This document shows positions 1-5,909 of a stretch of 7,132 nucleotides of DNA, one piece after another (the first letter of the stretch is position 1; the number at the start of each line of letters is the position of its first letter). The DNA is taken from contig PLZT01000739.1 of NCBI GenBank assembly GCA_003152255.1, forward strand, positions 1 through 7,132, read 5' to 3'. The position numbers and the translations under genes were made by a program. The notes beneath the pieces were generated by a model, which was not told the DNA's origin, ran no database searches, and was given only the letters and a program-made list of their open reading frames with translations. Source of the DNA: Methylocystaceae bacterium (GTDB lineage Bacteria; Pseudomonadota; Alphaproteobacteria; Rhizobiales; Beijerinckiaceae).

Positions 1-153
1 ACTCCCAAAAATTTGCGACAGGCCCCAAATTGCGACGGCACCCTCAGGGAGCAACGAGAAAGCTCTCGGCCTACACACACGACGCGCTCGGCTCGATGCA
101 CGAGCGACGGTCGCGCGCTCACGGCGCGATCTTCTTCGAACAGGAACGACGAT
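1..153. other. leader region without a supported gene
   Basis: No convincing coding region is visible here. An open frame in phase with the following glycosyltransferase runs through this stretch, but its residues are low-complexity (rich in R, S and T) and do not resemble a protein domain. The first 30 bases carry TTTGCGACAGGCCCC followed by a second TTGCGAC. A similar string, TTTGCGACAAGCCC, occurs at about 2504-2517, so both could be fragments of a mobile-element end. I see no clear promoter. Confidence 0.4.
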
Positions 154-1131
154 ATGCTCGACGTCTATGTGTTCTCCTACAATCGCCCGCAGTTTCTCGA
201 CAACTGCCTGGCGTCGATCCAACGTCACTCTCCGGGCGCTAGAGTGCGCGTTTTCGACGATGACAGTCGCGATCCCGGCGTTGCGGAAGTTCTGGAGCGA
301 TGGCGGGAGCAGCATTCGGTCAGGCTTATCCCGCGGGGCGCGGCGACAGCCGGCCTGCACGGCGGCCTCTATAACAATATGCAGCGAGCATTCGAGACCG
401 GGGTAAGCGAGGGGGTTGAACTTGCGCTCTATATCCAAGACGACATGCAATTGGTGAGAGACATCAGAGATTTCGACATTGACAACGCCAAGCGCTATTT
501 TGCGACGACGCCGAACACCATCGAGCTTTATGTCAGTTACTTCAAGGAAATGTACCGCCATATCAACAAGGACGGCTTCGATTTCGACAATGAGAGCAAG
601 GTTTACCTTAGCCGGGTGCCGAGAAAGACCGCGCCGGGCACGTTCTGCGACGTAGGCTTTTTCCATTTTGGTCGAATGAAGGAATTGGCTTTCTCCTTCG
701 CGCAGGGCGAGGGAGAGAACGCGGAGAAAATGCTCGGCTCTTCGTTCGTCATGGCCTGTTACGCTTATCCTTTTATGATGAACCTGCCTTTTCCGAAGAC
801 GGAGTATTATCGCAGCAAACAGTTCCTGCTGCGCGCCGCCGAATGGTGGGTCTGCGCGGGATTTTATCCTTACGAACCGATGTCTCCTGCAAAGGTGGCG
901 GGCCTTTTGGAACGCGACCTGGAGACGCTGCCGGAAGCCGAGGATTATCTCTCCGCGCAAGGTCTCGATAAGCCCGGACCATGGATTTTCGGCGGCGCCA
1001 TTATCGGCATGATCGAAATTGGCGGCGTCCGAGGCTGGATCGCGGGGAAAGCGGGTCGGCTCATCAAGACGGGGAACGACTGCAAAGCCGCGTTCAAAAT
1101 ACTGGGGCGCGCCCTTTCGCGCGCACCCTAA
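154..1131 (+). CDS. GT-A type (family 2-like) glycosyltransferase
   Basis: This 325-residue protein is probably a cytoplasmic or membrane-associated sugar transferase acting on a lipid-linked polysaccharide intermediate. It opens directly with a GT-A nucleotide-binding fold: VYVFSYNRPQFLDNCLASI at about residues 4-22, then the strand VRVFDDDSRD at 31-40. A DxD-like metal site follows in LYIQDDMQL at 92-100. The C-terminal half, with KTEYYRSKQF and AEWWVCAGFYPYEP, is not one I can assign to a named subfamily. The start at 154 is chosen because the fold begins there and AGGA lies 8 bases upstream; the frame stays open further upstream but reads as non-protein. The length is normal for a single-domain GT2. 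The donor and acceptor sugars cannot be read from the sequence. It is probably the first surviving gene of the operon, with the truncated gene at 1178 starting 46 bases after its stop. Confidence 0.8.
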   Translation: MLDVYVFSYNRPQFLDNCLASIQRHSPGARVRVFDDDSRDPGVAEVLERWREQHSVRLIPRGAATAGLHGGLYNNMQRAFETGVSEGVELALYIQDDMQLVRDIRDFDIDNAKRYFATTPNTIELYVSYFKEMYRHINKDGFDFDNESKVYLSRVPRKTAPGTFCDVGFFHFGRMKELAFSFAQGEGENAEKMLGSSFVMACYAYPFMMNLPFPKTEYYRSKQFLLRAAEWWVCAGFYPYEPMSPAKVAGLLERDLETLPEAEDYLSAQGLDKPGPWIFGGAIIGMIEIGGVRGWIAGKAGRLIKTGNDCKAAFKILGRALSRAP

Positions 1132-1177
1132 GAAGGCTGACCGCGACTGTCAGGTTTTGCTTGGGAGGGATACAACC

Positions 1178-1249
1178 TTGACCATAAACGCAGTTCCACA
1201 ACAATATTCGCCAAAAGGCAATCGCGCGCAGAAAGGCGACTTGTCGTGA
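1178..1249 (+). pseudogene. 5' stub of a truncated operon gene
   Basis: A strong ribosome-binding site, GGGAGG at 1163-1168, sits 9 bases before a TTG start at 1178. The frame then reads TINAVPQQYSPKGNRAQKGD and two further codons before TGA at 1247-1249. Such a good initiation signal 46 bases after a glycosyltransferase stop suggests a real operon gene whose remainder is gone. Its frame closes about 30 bases before the first mobile-element-like repeats. The product is not recognisable from 23 residues. One inference is that this is the N-terminus of the methyltransferase whose remainder begins near 2541. The alternative is a chance start in an intergenic region. Confidence 0.4.
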
Positions 1250-1280
1250 ACTCAGTTTCCATCGCTATGGCCGACCTACA

Positions 1281-1412
1281 TGTAACGGCTTGCAATCATC
1301 GGCACCCGAGTTCGCAATCATCGGCATGTCCGGCTCACGATAATTGCAGCGGACGGAATGTGTCGGGCTCACGATCATTGCAACTGGGCTCATTTGCAAT
1401 GGCTCAATTGCC
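1281..1412. mobile_element. repeat array resembling an IS21-family terminus (remnant)
   Basis: The stretch contains tandem short repeats typical of transposase-binding ends. GCAATCATCGGCA occurs twice, at 1292-1304 and 1314-1326, 22 bases apart. GGCTCACGATAATTGCA at 1332-1348 and GGCTCACGATCATTGCA at 1366-1382 differ at one base and are 34 bases apart. Shorter versions, GGCTCATTTGCA (1387-1398) and GGCTCAATTGCC (1401-1412), follow. The two groups are partly inverted relative to each other, since TTGCAATCATCG complements CGATCATTGCAA with one mismatch. Several repeats at each end are known for IS21-family elements, whose ends begin with TG, and TGTAACGG at 1281 could be that tip. No istA or istB coding sequence follows. 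The family name is inference. Confidence 0.4.
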
Positions 1413-1414
1413 AC

Positions 1415-1778
1415 TTTCCGAATGGTGGCCGTTGGTATCTGGGCGCGGCACCGTCGAAGAAAAGCGTGCTGCGGATCAAGACCAAAGTCAGCGAACTGCT
1501 AATGCCGGGGGGACAAAGGCGCTTGGCCTGAAGTACAAACTCGACTGAACCGTTTATTGATCGGTTGGTCCGCCTACTTCTCGCATGGCGCTCTTGCATC
1601 GGCATACCAAGCCGTTGACGATCATGTCTATGATCGGGTGCGCAGCTTCCTGTGTAAACGACATAAAGCGCCAGGACGCGGCACGAAACGGTTTTCTCGT
1701 GAGCATGTCTATGAGGAGCTGGAAGTGCTGCGGCTTCGTCGCGGGCGCAGAATGTCGCCGCCGTGTGCTCTGCAATGA
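1415..1778 (+). pseudogene. group II intron maturase/reverse transcriptase, C-terminal fragment
   Basis: This is the C-terminal part (X/thumb region) of a group II intron-encoded protein, which in full would reverse-transcribe and help splice its intron. The frame starting at 1415 reads FPNGGRWYLGAAPSKKSV and continues to SELLMPG, matching the usual GRWYLGxxPSKKSV segment. At the G6 run (1507-1512) the frame moves by one base and continues DKGAWPEVQTRLNRLLIGWS, then AYQAVDDHVYDRVRSFLCKR, HKAPGRGTKRFSREHVYEEL and EVLRLRR, ending at TGA 1776-1778. The reverse transcriptase palm with its YADD box is absent, so more than two thirds of a usual ORF of about 400-500 residues or longer is missing. 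It directly abuts the IS21-like repeats upstream, so the intron was probably truncated by an insertion or recombination there. The fragment cannot be functional. Confidence 0.85.
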
Positions 1779-1788
1779 AATCAGTCGG

Positions 1789-1802
1789 AAAGCCGGATGC
1801 GG
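1789..1802 (+). ncRNA. 5' half of group II intron domain V (truncated)
   Basis: Eleven to 24 bases after the maturase stop comes AAAGCCGGATGCGG, preceded by TCAGTCGG. This resembles the 5' strand of domain V, the catalytic hairpin that normally follows the maturase ORF and contains the AGC triad. The expected GAAA loop and complementary 3' strand (CCGCACGTCCGGTT-like) are missing. The sequence instead goes on into AATGTGGTGGCGG. The intron is therefore broken inside domain V and cannot splice. The assignment rests on similarity to remembered intron 3' ends and on its correct position after the maturase. Confidence 0.5.
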
Positions 1803-1817
1803 AATGTGGTGGCGGTA

Positions 1818-1885
1818 GTTATGTGGCGTTGGGCACAGAAGGCGCCGTCCCAGGGCCGTGAACTGATTTTCGAACGCCACATAAC
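1818..1885. repeat. perfect 13-bp inverted repeat with a 42-bp spacer
   Basis: GTTATGTGGCGTT at 1818-1830 is the exact reverse complement of AACGCCACATAAC at 1873-1885. The arms lie just after the broken intron domain V and 8 bases from a minus-strand stop codon at 1893-1895. Paired arms of this kind are typical of recombination or insertion-element ends. A transcript could fold on them, but the spacer is long for a terminator and no T-run follows. What element it belonged to is unknown; a tyrosine-recombinase element is one possibility. Confidence 0.6.
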
Positions 1886-1892
1886 AAGGCGG

Positions 1893-1972
1893 CTATAGCG
1901 CGCGAAGAAATTCCATCAGCGCTGGCCGGTCTCGCCAGTGCTTTCCGACCTCAGCGATCCCCTCATTTTTTA
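1893..1972 (-). pseudogene. possible C-terminal tail of a recombinase (unrecognised fragment)
   Basis: On the minus strand a short frame reads KNEGIAEVGKHWRDRPALME followed by FLRAL and a stop at 1893-1895. It lies in a different phase from the IS4 transposase, whose stop codon is at 1970-1972. The ending (…LMEFLRAL-stop) resembles the extreme C-termini of some tyrosine recombinases from tandem integrase elements, and the 13-bp inverted repeat starts 8 bases beyond the stop. With only 25 residues and no catalytic motif, this could equally be the non-coding end of the IS4 element. Confidence 0.2.
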
Positions 1973-2343
1973 CACGATCGCGAAGGTTTGATTGAACGCT
2001 TCGTGTTGATTTAGATAATCGTGAAATCGCGCAACGAGAGGCCGCAGCCGGGCGTCCGGCATGTTTGGGATCAGCTCATAAAGCATGCAGCCCTGCCGGA
2101 ACAACGAATGGGTTCGGTGTTTGGCGGTATTGACCTTGAGATGGCGATCCATGCCGAGGCTTTCGCCGGCGGCGCCGAGCAGCGTCAAAAGCACGATGGC
2201 GAAGGCGTTCAAAAGAAGAAGCCTGTCGCGCCGTTGCGGATCGGCGATGCGTAGAACGCTCAGGCCCATGCCGAAACGAAGGTCCTTGGTGTCGCGAAAT
2301 CCCGGCTCGATATCCCATTCACGATACCGCTCATAAATTGACG
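1970..2343 (-). pseudogene. IS4-family transposase, C-terminal fragment
   Basis: Read on the minus strand, this is the C-terminal third of an IS4-family DDE transposase. It carries REWDIEPGFRDTKDLRFGMG, which includes the final catalytic E and the downstream K of the family's Y-R-E-K signature. It continues as RRDRLLLLNAFAIVLLTLLG, GMDRHLKVNTAKHRTHSLF and RQGCMLYELIPNMPDARLRP, ending at TAA (1970-1972). The E-x6-K spacing is kept, but the expected R four residues before E is replaced and the nearby YERYR looks disturbed. The frame remains open to a stop near 2439, though residues beyond about 2343 (KRIALQTRFSAIRC) do not clearly match the family. The two N-terminal catalytic Asp residues are absent, so the protein is dead. 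No terminal inverted repeat is recognisable. Confidence 0.85.
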
Positions 2344-2540
2344 GAACGCAGCGAATCGCCGAGAATCGGGTTTGAAGCGCTATCCGCTTTGGCCCGTTGG
2401 CTTGGATCCCGCGATGAGCGATCGCCTGCTGCTTCGGACTTCAAATGGTTAATAAAGCCTGAAAATCAGTTGGTTCCAGGGCGCTTTGCAGCCATCGCCA
2501 ACGTTTGCGACAAGCCCAATTTTATCATTAACTCCATCAC

Positions 2541-3244
2541 GCGGATCGCGAAAGTGCTCACTATTCCAGTTCCGCGGAGCTCTTGCGCCGGTTCGTGCGA
2601 CCAGGCGCGGCGGCGCTTGACTACGGATGCGGTCTGGGGCTTTTTCGAAGGCGCTCAAAACTGAGGGCTTTATGGCCACTGGCGAGGAAGAGGAATATGA
2701 CGAGGATCCCACGGACCACGCGGCCAAGAGCGCCTCCTGCGAGACCTTCTCGAGACGCCGATTCTTCACGACGCAAAAAAAAAGCTACGTGCAACGCGAT
2801 CCATCTCGGCGACGGGCTAGAGCATCTCCCGGAGCCGGTTGCTGCGCTACGAGTGTCGATTTCCTACACAAAACCGGGCGGACTGTAGTTCGCGGAATCT
2901 TCGTTGGCGAAAAATCCAAGCCCGGTGTGGGCGGCGCTATTCTTCAGGGTGATCGGATGAAACGGCAAGTAAGGCGGGGTTTCCTGGGCTCCGCTTCCCC
3001 GACGCCTCTCCTGCGTATCGAGAGGGGCCGGCAATCGGCGTGTTTCACCTGGGTCGAGTCTTCGCCCGAACGCGTTCACTGGGAGGTGCTGACCGGATCC
3101 CCACATGCGGGCGGCGGCGTCTTCAAGCGGCTGGCTACAAACGCAGCAGCGCTCGTCGGATGCAAGAGGATCTTGGGCGCAAATTTCGGCAATTGGTTTC
3201 GCGGCATGCCTAGCGTCCGCTTCTATAGGGATGCGAGGCCATGA
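2541..3244 (+). pseudogene. class I SAM-dependent methyltransferase, frameshifted and truncated
   Basis: The remnant reads ADRESAHYSSSAELLRRF then VRPGAAALDYGCGLGLF, whose LDYGCGLG (2616-2639) is the SAM-binding motif I. At the T5 run (2641-2645) the frame shifts to give SKALKTEGFMATG. Near the A9 run (2775-2783) it returns to the first frame, giving LEHLPEPVAALRVSISYTKP with GGL and then a TAG at 2886-2888; EHLPEP and KPGG are the usual post-motif II and III segments. It then resumes in the second frame as VVRGIFVGEKSKPGVGG and finally RLATNAAALVGCKRILGANF before ending RFYRDARP-TGA. No start codon or ribosome-binding site fits the first segment, so the N-terminus is lost. The terminal TGA (3242-3244) overlaps the ATG of the next glycosyltransferase, a sign of an ancestral operon junction. 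It probably once methylated a sugar or glycan intermediate. Confidence 0.75.
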
Positions 3245-4446
3245 CCCGTTCCGCCCGCGTTGCCGTTCTTTACATTACCTATGACGGCCTCTTGGAGCCC
3301 CTCGGCCAGAGCCAGGTCCTGGGCTACATGGAGCGGCTGGCGCGCGAATGGCCCGTCTACATCCTCTCTTACGAAAAGCGAAGAGATCGCGAGGACCAAG
3401 TCCGCATGGCAGCGATGCGGGAGCGTCTCGTTAAGGCCGGAATTACCTGGACGCCGCTCGCCTATCACGAGTCGCCATCGGTGCCTGCCACGGCCTATGA
3501 CATCGCCCTTGGAACGTTCGTCGCGGTGCGGCTCGCGCTGCGCCACAAGGTAGGGATCTTGCATGCCCGCAGCTATGTCCCTGCTCTTATCGCGCTTGGC
3601 GTGAAGCGCTTGACGGGTGTGAAATTTCTTTTCGACATGCGGGGCTTTTGGGCTGACGAGCGGGTGGATGGTGGCCTATGGCCCCAGAATGGGCGTTTAT
3701 TCCGAGCGGCAAAGAGTTTCGAGCGTCGATTTTTGCTCGCGGCGGATCATGTGGTTTCCTTAACCCACGCAGCTGTCCGCGAAATGCAGAACTTCCCTTA
3801 TTTGCGCGGGCGGATGCCTCCAACGACCGTCATCCCAACCTGCGCGGACCTGTTGCGCTTTAAACCCACGAATCGGACGCCTTCCAGCCATGGATTTGTG
3901 ATGGGCTACGTCGGAACGGTTGGTACGTGGCGCTTATTTAACGAGGTGGCTGCAAGCTTTTCTCATTTGTTGAGAATACGGCCCGATGCGCGGTTCTTGA
4001 TCTTGAATCGGGGTGAACATGCTTATATCCGTGAGAGGCTCGCCGCCAATGACGTGCCGCCTTCAAGTGTAACCCTAATCGCCGCTACGCACGACGAAGT
4101 ACCCGGTTACATGGCCCGCATGGACGCGGGTATTTTCTTCATCAAGCCGACGTTTTCCGCACATGCGTCGGCCCCGACCAAGCTTGCCGAGTTTCTGGGC
4201 TGCGGCGTTCCCTGCTTGGGCAACACGGGTGTCGGTGACATGGCCGAGGTATTGGAGGGCGAACGGATTGGCGTCGCGTTGAAGAGCTTTGATGAGGCGT
4301 CGTTATTAGAGGGGCTGCAACAGCTTTTGCGCTTGGCCGCCGATCCTGACACCGGTGCACGCTGCGTGGCTGCCGCACGCCGGCACTTTTCGCTCGACGA
4401 GGGCGTGGCAAAATATCGGACTATCTATGAGGGTCTCAGTGAATAG
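3241..4446 (+). CDS. family 4 (GT-B) glycosyltransferase
   Basis: This intact 401-residue protein is a probable retaining GT-B glycosyltransferase adding one sugar to a polysaccharide repeat unit in the cytoplasm. The N-terminal acceptor domain has YITYDGLLEPLGQSQVLGYM (11-30), ILHARSYVPA (106-115) and FDMRGFWADERVDGGLW (131-147), a segment common in polysaccharide-locus GT4 enzymes. VIPTCADLLRF (197-207) leads into the C-terminal donor domain, which starts at MGYVGTVGTW (221-230). The nucleotide-sugar site is SAPTKLAEFLGCGVPCLG (310-327), the GT4 equivalent of the E-x7-E region. The ATG at 3241 overlaps the upstream TGA by four bases (ATGA) and has AGGG at 3227-3230, 10 bases upstream. It was therefore probably translationally coupled to the now broken methyltransferase and may retain its own initiation. 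The donor sugar is unknown. Confidence 0.88.
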   Translation: MTRSARVAVLYITYDGLLEPLGQSQVLGYMERLAREWPVYILSYEKRRDREDQVRMAAMRERLVKAGITWTPLAYHESPSVPATAYDIALGTFVAVRLALRHKVGILHARSYVPALIALGVKRLTGVKFLFDMRGFWADERVDGGLWPQNGRLFRAAKSFERRFLLAADHVVSLTHAAVREMQNFPYLRGRMPPTTVIPTCADLLRFKPTNRTPSSHGFVMGYVGTVGTWRLFNEVAASFSHLLRIRPDARFLILNRGEHAYIRERLAANDVPPSSVTLIAATHDEVPGYMARMDAGIFFIKPTFSAHASAPTKLAEFLGCGVPCLGNTGVGDMAEVLEGERIGVALKSFDEASLLEGLQQLLRLAADPDTGARCVAAARRHFSLDEGVAKYRTIYEGLSE

Positions 4447-4730
4447 TTATACGTCGTTCATGTGGGGGAAATCCGGTAATCGCGGTCGGTTCCAGATCCG
4501 CCGATAATTACGTGGCGATTCGCATAATCCGAGGTTCAACCATGACCAGCTTTGGGGGATGGGATGTTTCGCTGAACATGACGCTCATTTCCACCGTCCC
4601 CTTACGCGCGAATTGCCCCGATGGCCTTGACGATTAACCGTGAAAAAGCAGGTCACTTTATCTTGCCCGCGCTAACAACAGCCGCCCCCCCCCGAGACGA
4701 TCAGCCTCGGCCTACAGAAAGTGATTTTTA
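4447..4730. other. 284-bp intergenic gap with a C9 tract
   Basis: No gene is supported here. A 31-codon frame from ATG 4542 and a histidine-rich open stretch in another phase (…FNHDQLWGMGCFAEHDAHFH…, ending near 4630) are not recognisable. Nine consecutive C (4685-4693) lie 37 bases before the next start codon. A small hairpin, CCGAG (4692-4696) with CTCGG (4706-4710), overlaps the end of that run. A TTGACG at 4627-4632 could be a -35 element, but no matching -10 is visible at the usual spacing. The gap is large for this otherwise tight cluster, so it may hold a promoter or a decayed gene. Confidence 0.4.
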
Positions 4731-5801
4731 ATGGCGATAAAAGCACTTGGCTTGGCCTTGTATGGATCTCAGGCCGCAAGCACGCGTTACAGGTTGACGC
4801 AATACGTCCCTTTGCTTCACAACGAAGGTATTGATCTTCAAGTAGAGGCTCTGTTGGGGAATGATTATATCAAGAGAACTTTTGCAGGGCAAAAATACCC
4901 ACTTTGGCATATATTACGTGACTATTTGGGGCGCGTAGAGTTGTTGCTAAGACAACACAGCTACGATGTGGCCATCGTACATTACGAGCTGTTTCCTTTG
5001 TTGCCGGGAATTATAGAATCTCGTCTGCTGCGCATTCCGTATATCTACGATTTTGACGACGCGCTTTTTCTTAAATACCGGTCGGATCGGTTCAAGCGTG
5101 TTTCGTTCTTCCTGCAAGACAAGTTCGATTTAGTCCTTTCAAGAGCTGCGGCAGTCACAGCGGGCAACCACTATCTTGCCGACTATGCGAAGCGGTGGAA
5201 TCCAGCGACGCAGCTGTTGCCCACAGTCGTGGATACGGATCGCTACATCCATTCGCCAAACAAGCGTGAAGACGTTTTCACCGTCGGGTGGATCGGCTCG
5301 CCATCGACATCTGTTTATCTTTCTGAACTGAGGCAGCCTCTGGCGCAATTAGGCCAGGAGGGGCCGGTCCGCTTTGTGGTGGTCGGTGGACATTCCGCCG
5401 CCATCGAGCAGGTGGAGGTCGTGAACATGCCATGGAGCGAGGAGACGGAAGTGAGCGTCATCAACACCTTTGATGTTGGAGTAATGCCGCTGTTTGATGA
5501 TCAATGGGCCAGAGGCAAATGCGCGTTCAAGCTGATTCAGTATATGGCGTGTGGCGTGCCAGTGGTTGCATCGCCTGTGGGCGCAAATGTGCACGTGGTG
5601 GATGGCGCCTGTGGTCTGCTGCCAGGCGGCCCGCAAGCTTGGCTCGATGCCCTCCGCCGATTGAGAGACGATAGGGCATTACGGCAAAGCATGGGAACTG
5701 CTGGGCGCAGGAGGGTTGAGCAGCTTTATTCGTTGCGCAACACCCTGCCGATTATGGTAGACACTATCAAAGCATCGGCGGCGAAACGGCGGGACGGTTG
5801 A
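4731..5801 (+). CDS. family 4 (GT-B) glycosyltransferase
   Basis: This intact 356-residue protein is a probable GT-B glycosyltransferase of the same pathway as the gene at 3241, but distant from it in sequence. The N-terminal domain has ALYGSQAASTRYRLTQYVPLL (in two parts, residues 9-18 and 19-29), DVAIVHYELFPLLPG (79-93) and IPYIYDFDDALFL (102-114), typical of GT4 proteins that bind a lipid-linked acceptor. LLPTVVDTDRY (162-172) precedes the donor domain, which opens with TVGWIGSPST (184-193). The sugar-nucleotide site is KCAFKLIQYMACGVPVVASP (263-282), followed by GLLP. An in-frame TGA at 4722-4724 fixes the start at 4731 or later. The upstream GAAAG at 4717-4721 is only a weak ribosome-binding site. 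The first 300 bases look more AT-rich than the neighbouring genes, which could mean separate acquisition. Confidence 0.88.
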   Translation: MAIKALGLALYGSQAASTRYRLTQYVPLLHNEGIDLQVEALLGNDYIKRTFAGQKYPLWHILRDYLGRVELLLRQHSYDVAIVHYELFPLLPGIIESRLLRIPYIYDFDDALFLKYRSDRFKRVSFFLQDKFDLVLSRAAAVTAGNHYLADYAKRWNPATQLLPTVVDTDRYIHSPNKREDVFTVGWIGSPSTSVYLSELRQPLAQLGQEGPVRFVVVGGHSAAIEQVEVVNMPWSEETEVSVINTFDVGVMPLFDDQWARGKCAFKLIQYMACGVPVVASPVGANVHVVDGACGLLPGGPQAWLDALRRLRDDRALRQSMGTAGRRRVEQLYSLRNTLPIMVDTIKASAAKRRDG

Positions 5802-5819
5802 AATGATCTTATCGAGCCA

Positions 5820-5909
5820 ATGAGCAATATGGATCCTTCGATGGTCTCCAGGTTTGGTGGTGAATGATGGATCGCTCGCGTGGGGCGGCTTCGTATCCCA
5901 AACTACTGA
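5820..5909 (+). pseudogene. possible relic N-terminus of a second methyltransferase
   Basis: ATG at 5820 opens MSNMDPSMVSRFGGE, then TGA (5865-5867), then W in the same frame and IARVGRLRIPNY before TGA 5907-5909. MDxxxVxxFGxEW resembles the N-terminus of a class of SAM-dependent methyltransferases found in polysaccharide clusters, and the later RVGRL resembles the segment just after their motif I. If so, about 50 residues including motif I were deleted and a stop arose. The match is short and made from memory, so the call is tentative. It lies between the second GT4 and the polymerase gene, where an operon gene would fit. Confidence 0.3.

Noticed and set aside
13..153. Upstream extension of the first glycosyltransferase to an ATG at 13
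   Set aside because: The 47 extra residues are low-complexity and unlike a GT-A N-terminus, while the ATG at 154 has AGGA at a good distance and starts exactly at the fold.
1554..1880. 108-codon minus-strand open frame over the intron remnant
   Set aside because: It is antisense to the clear maturase sequence and has no recognisable protein features.
2449..2769. 106-codon minus-strand open frame over the methyltransferase remnant
   Set aside because: The plus strand carries the motif I, EHLPEP and KPGG segments; the antisense frame is a shadow of them.
2627..3244. A single 205-codon gene ending at the ATGA overlap
   Set aside because: Only parts of this frame look like methyltransferase; motif I and the EHLPEP segment lie in another frame, so it is one phase of a frameshifted pseudogene rather than a gene.
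4542..4637. 31-codon frame starting MTSFGGWDVSLN in the gap between the two GT4 genes
   Set aside because: It has no ribosome-binding site, domain or neighbour relationship supporting it.
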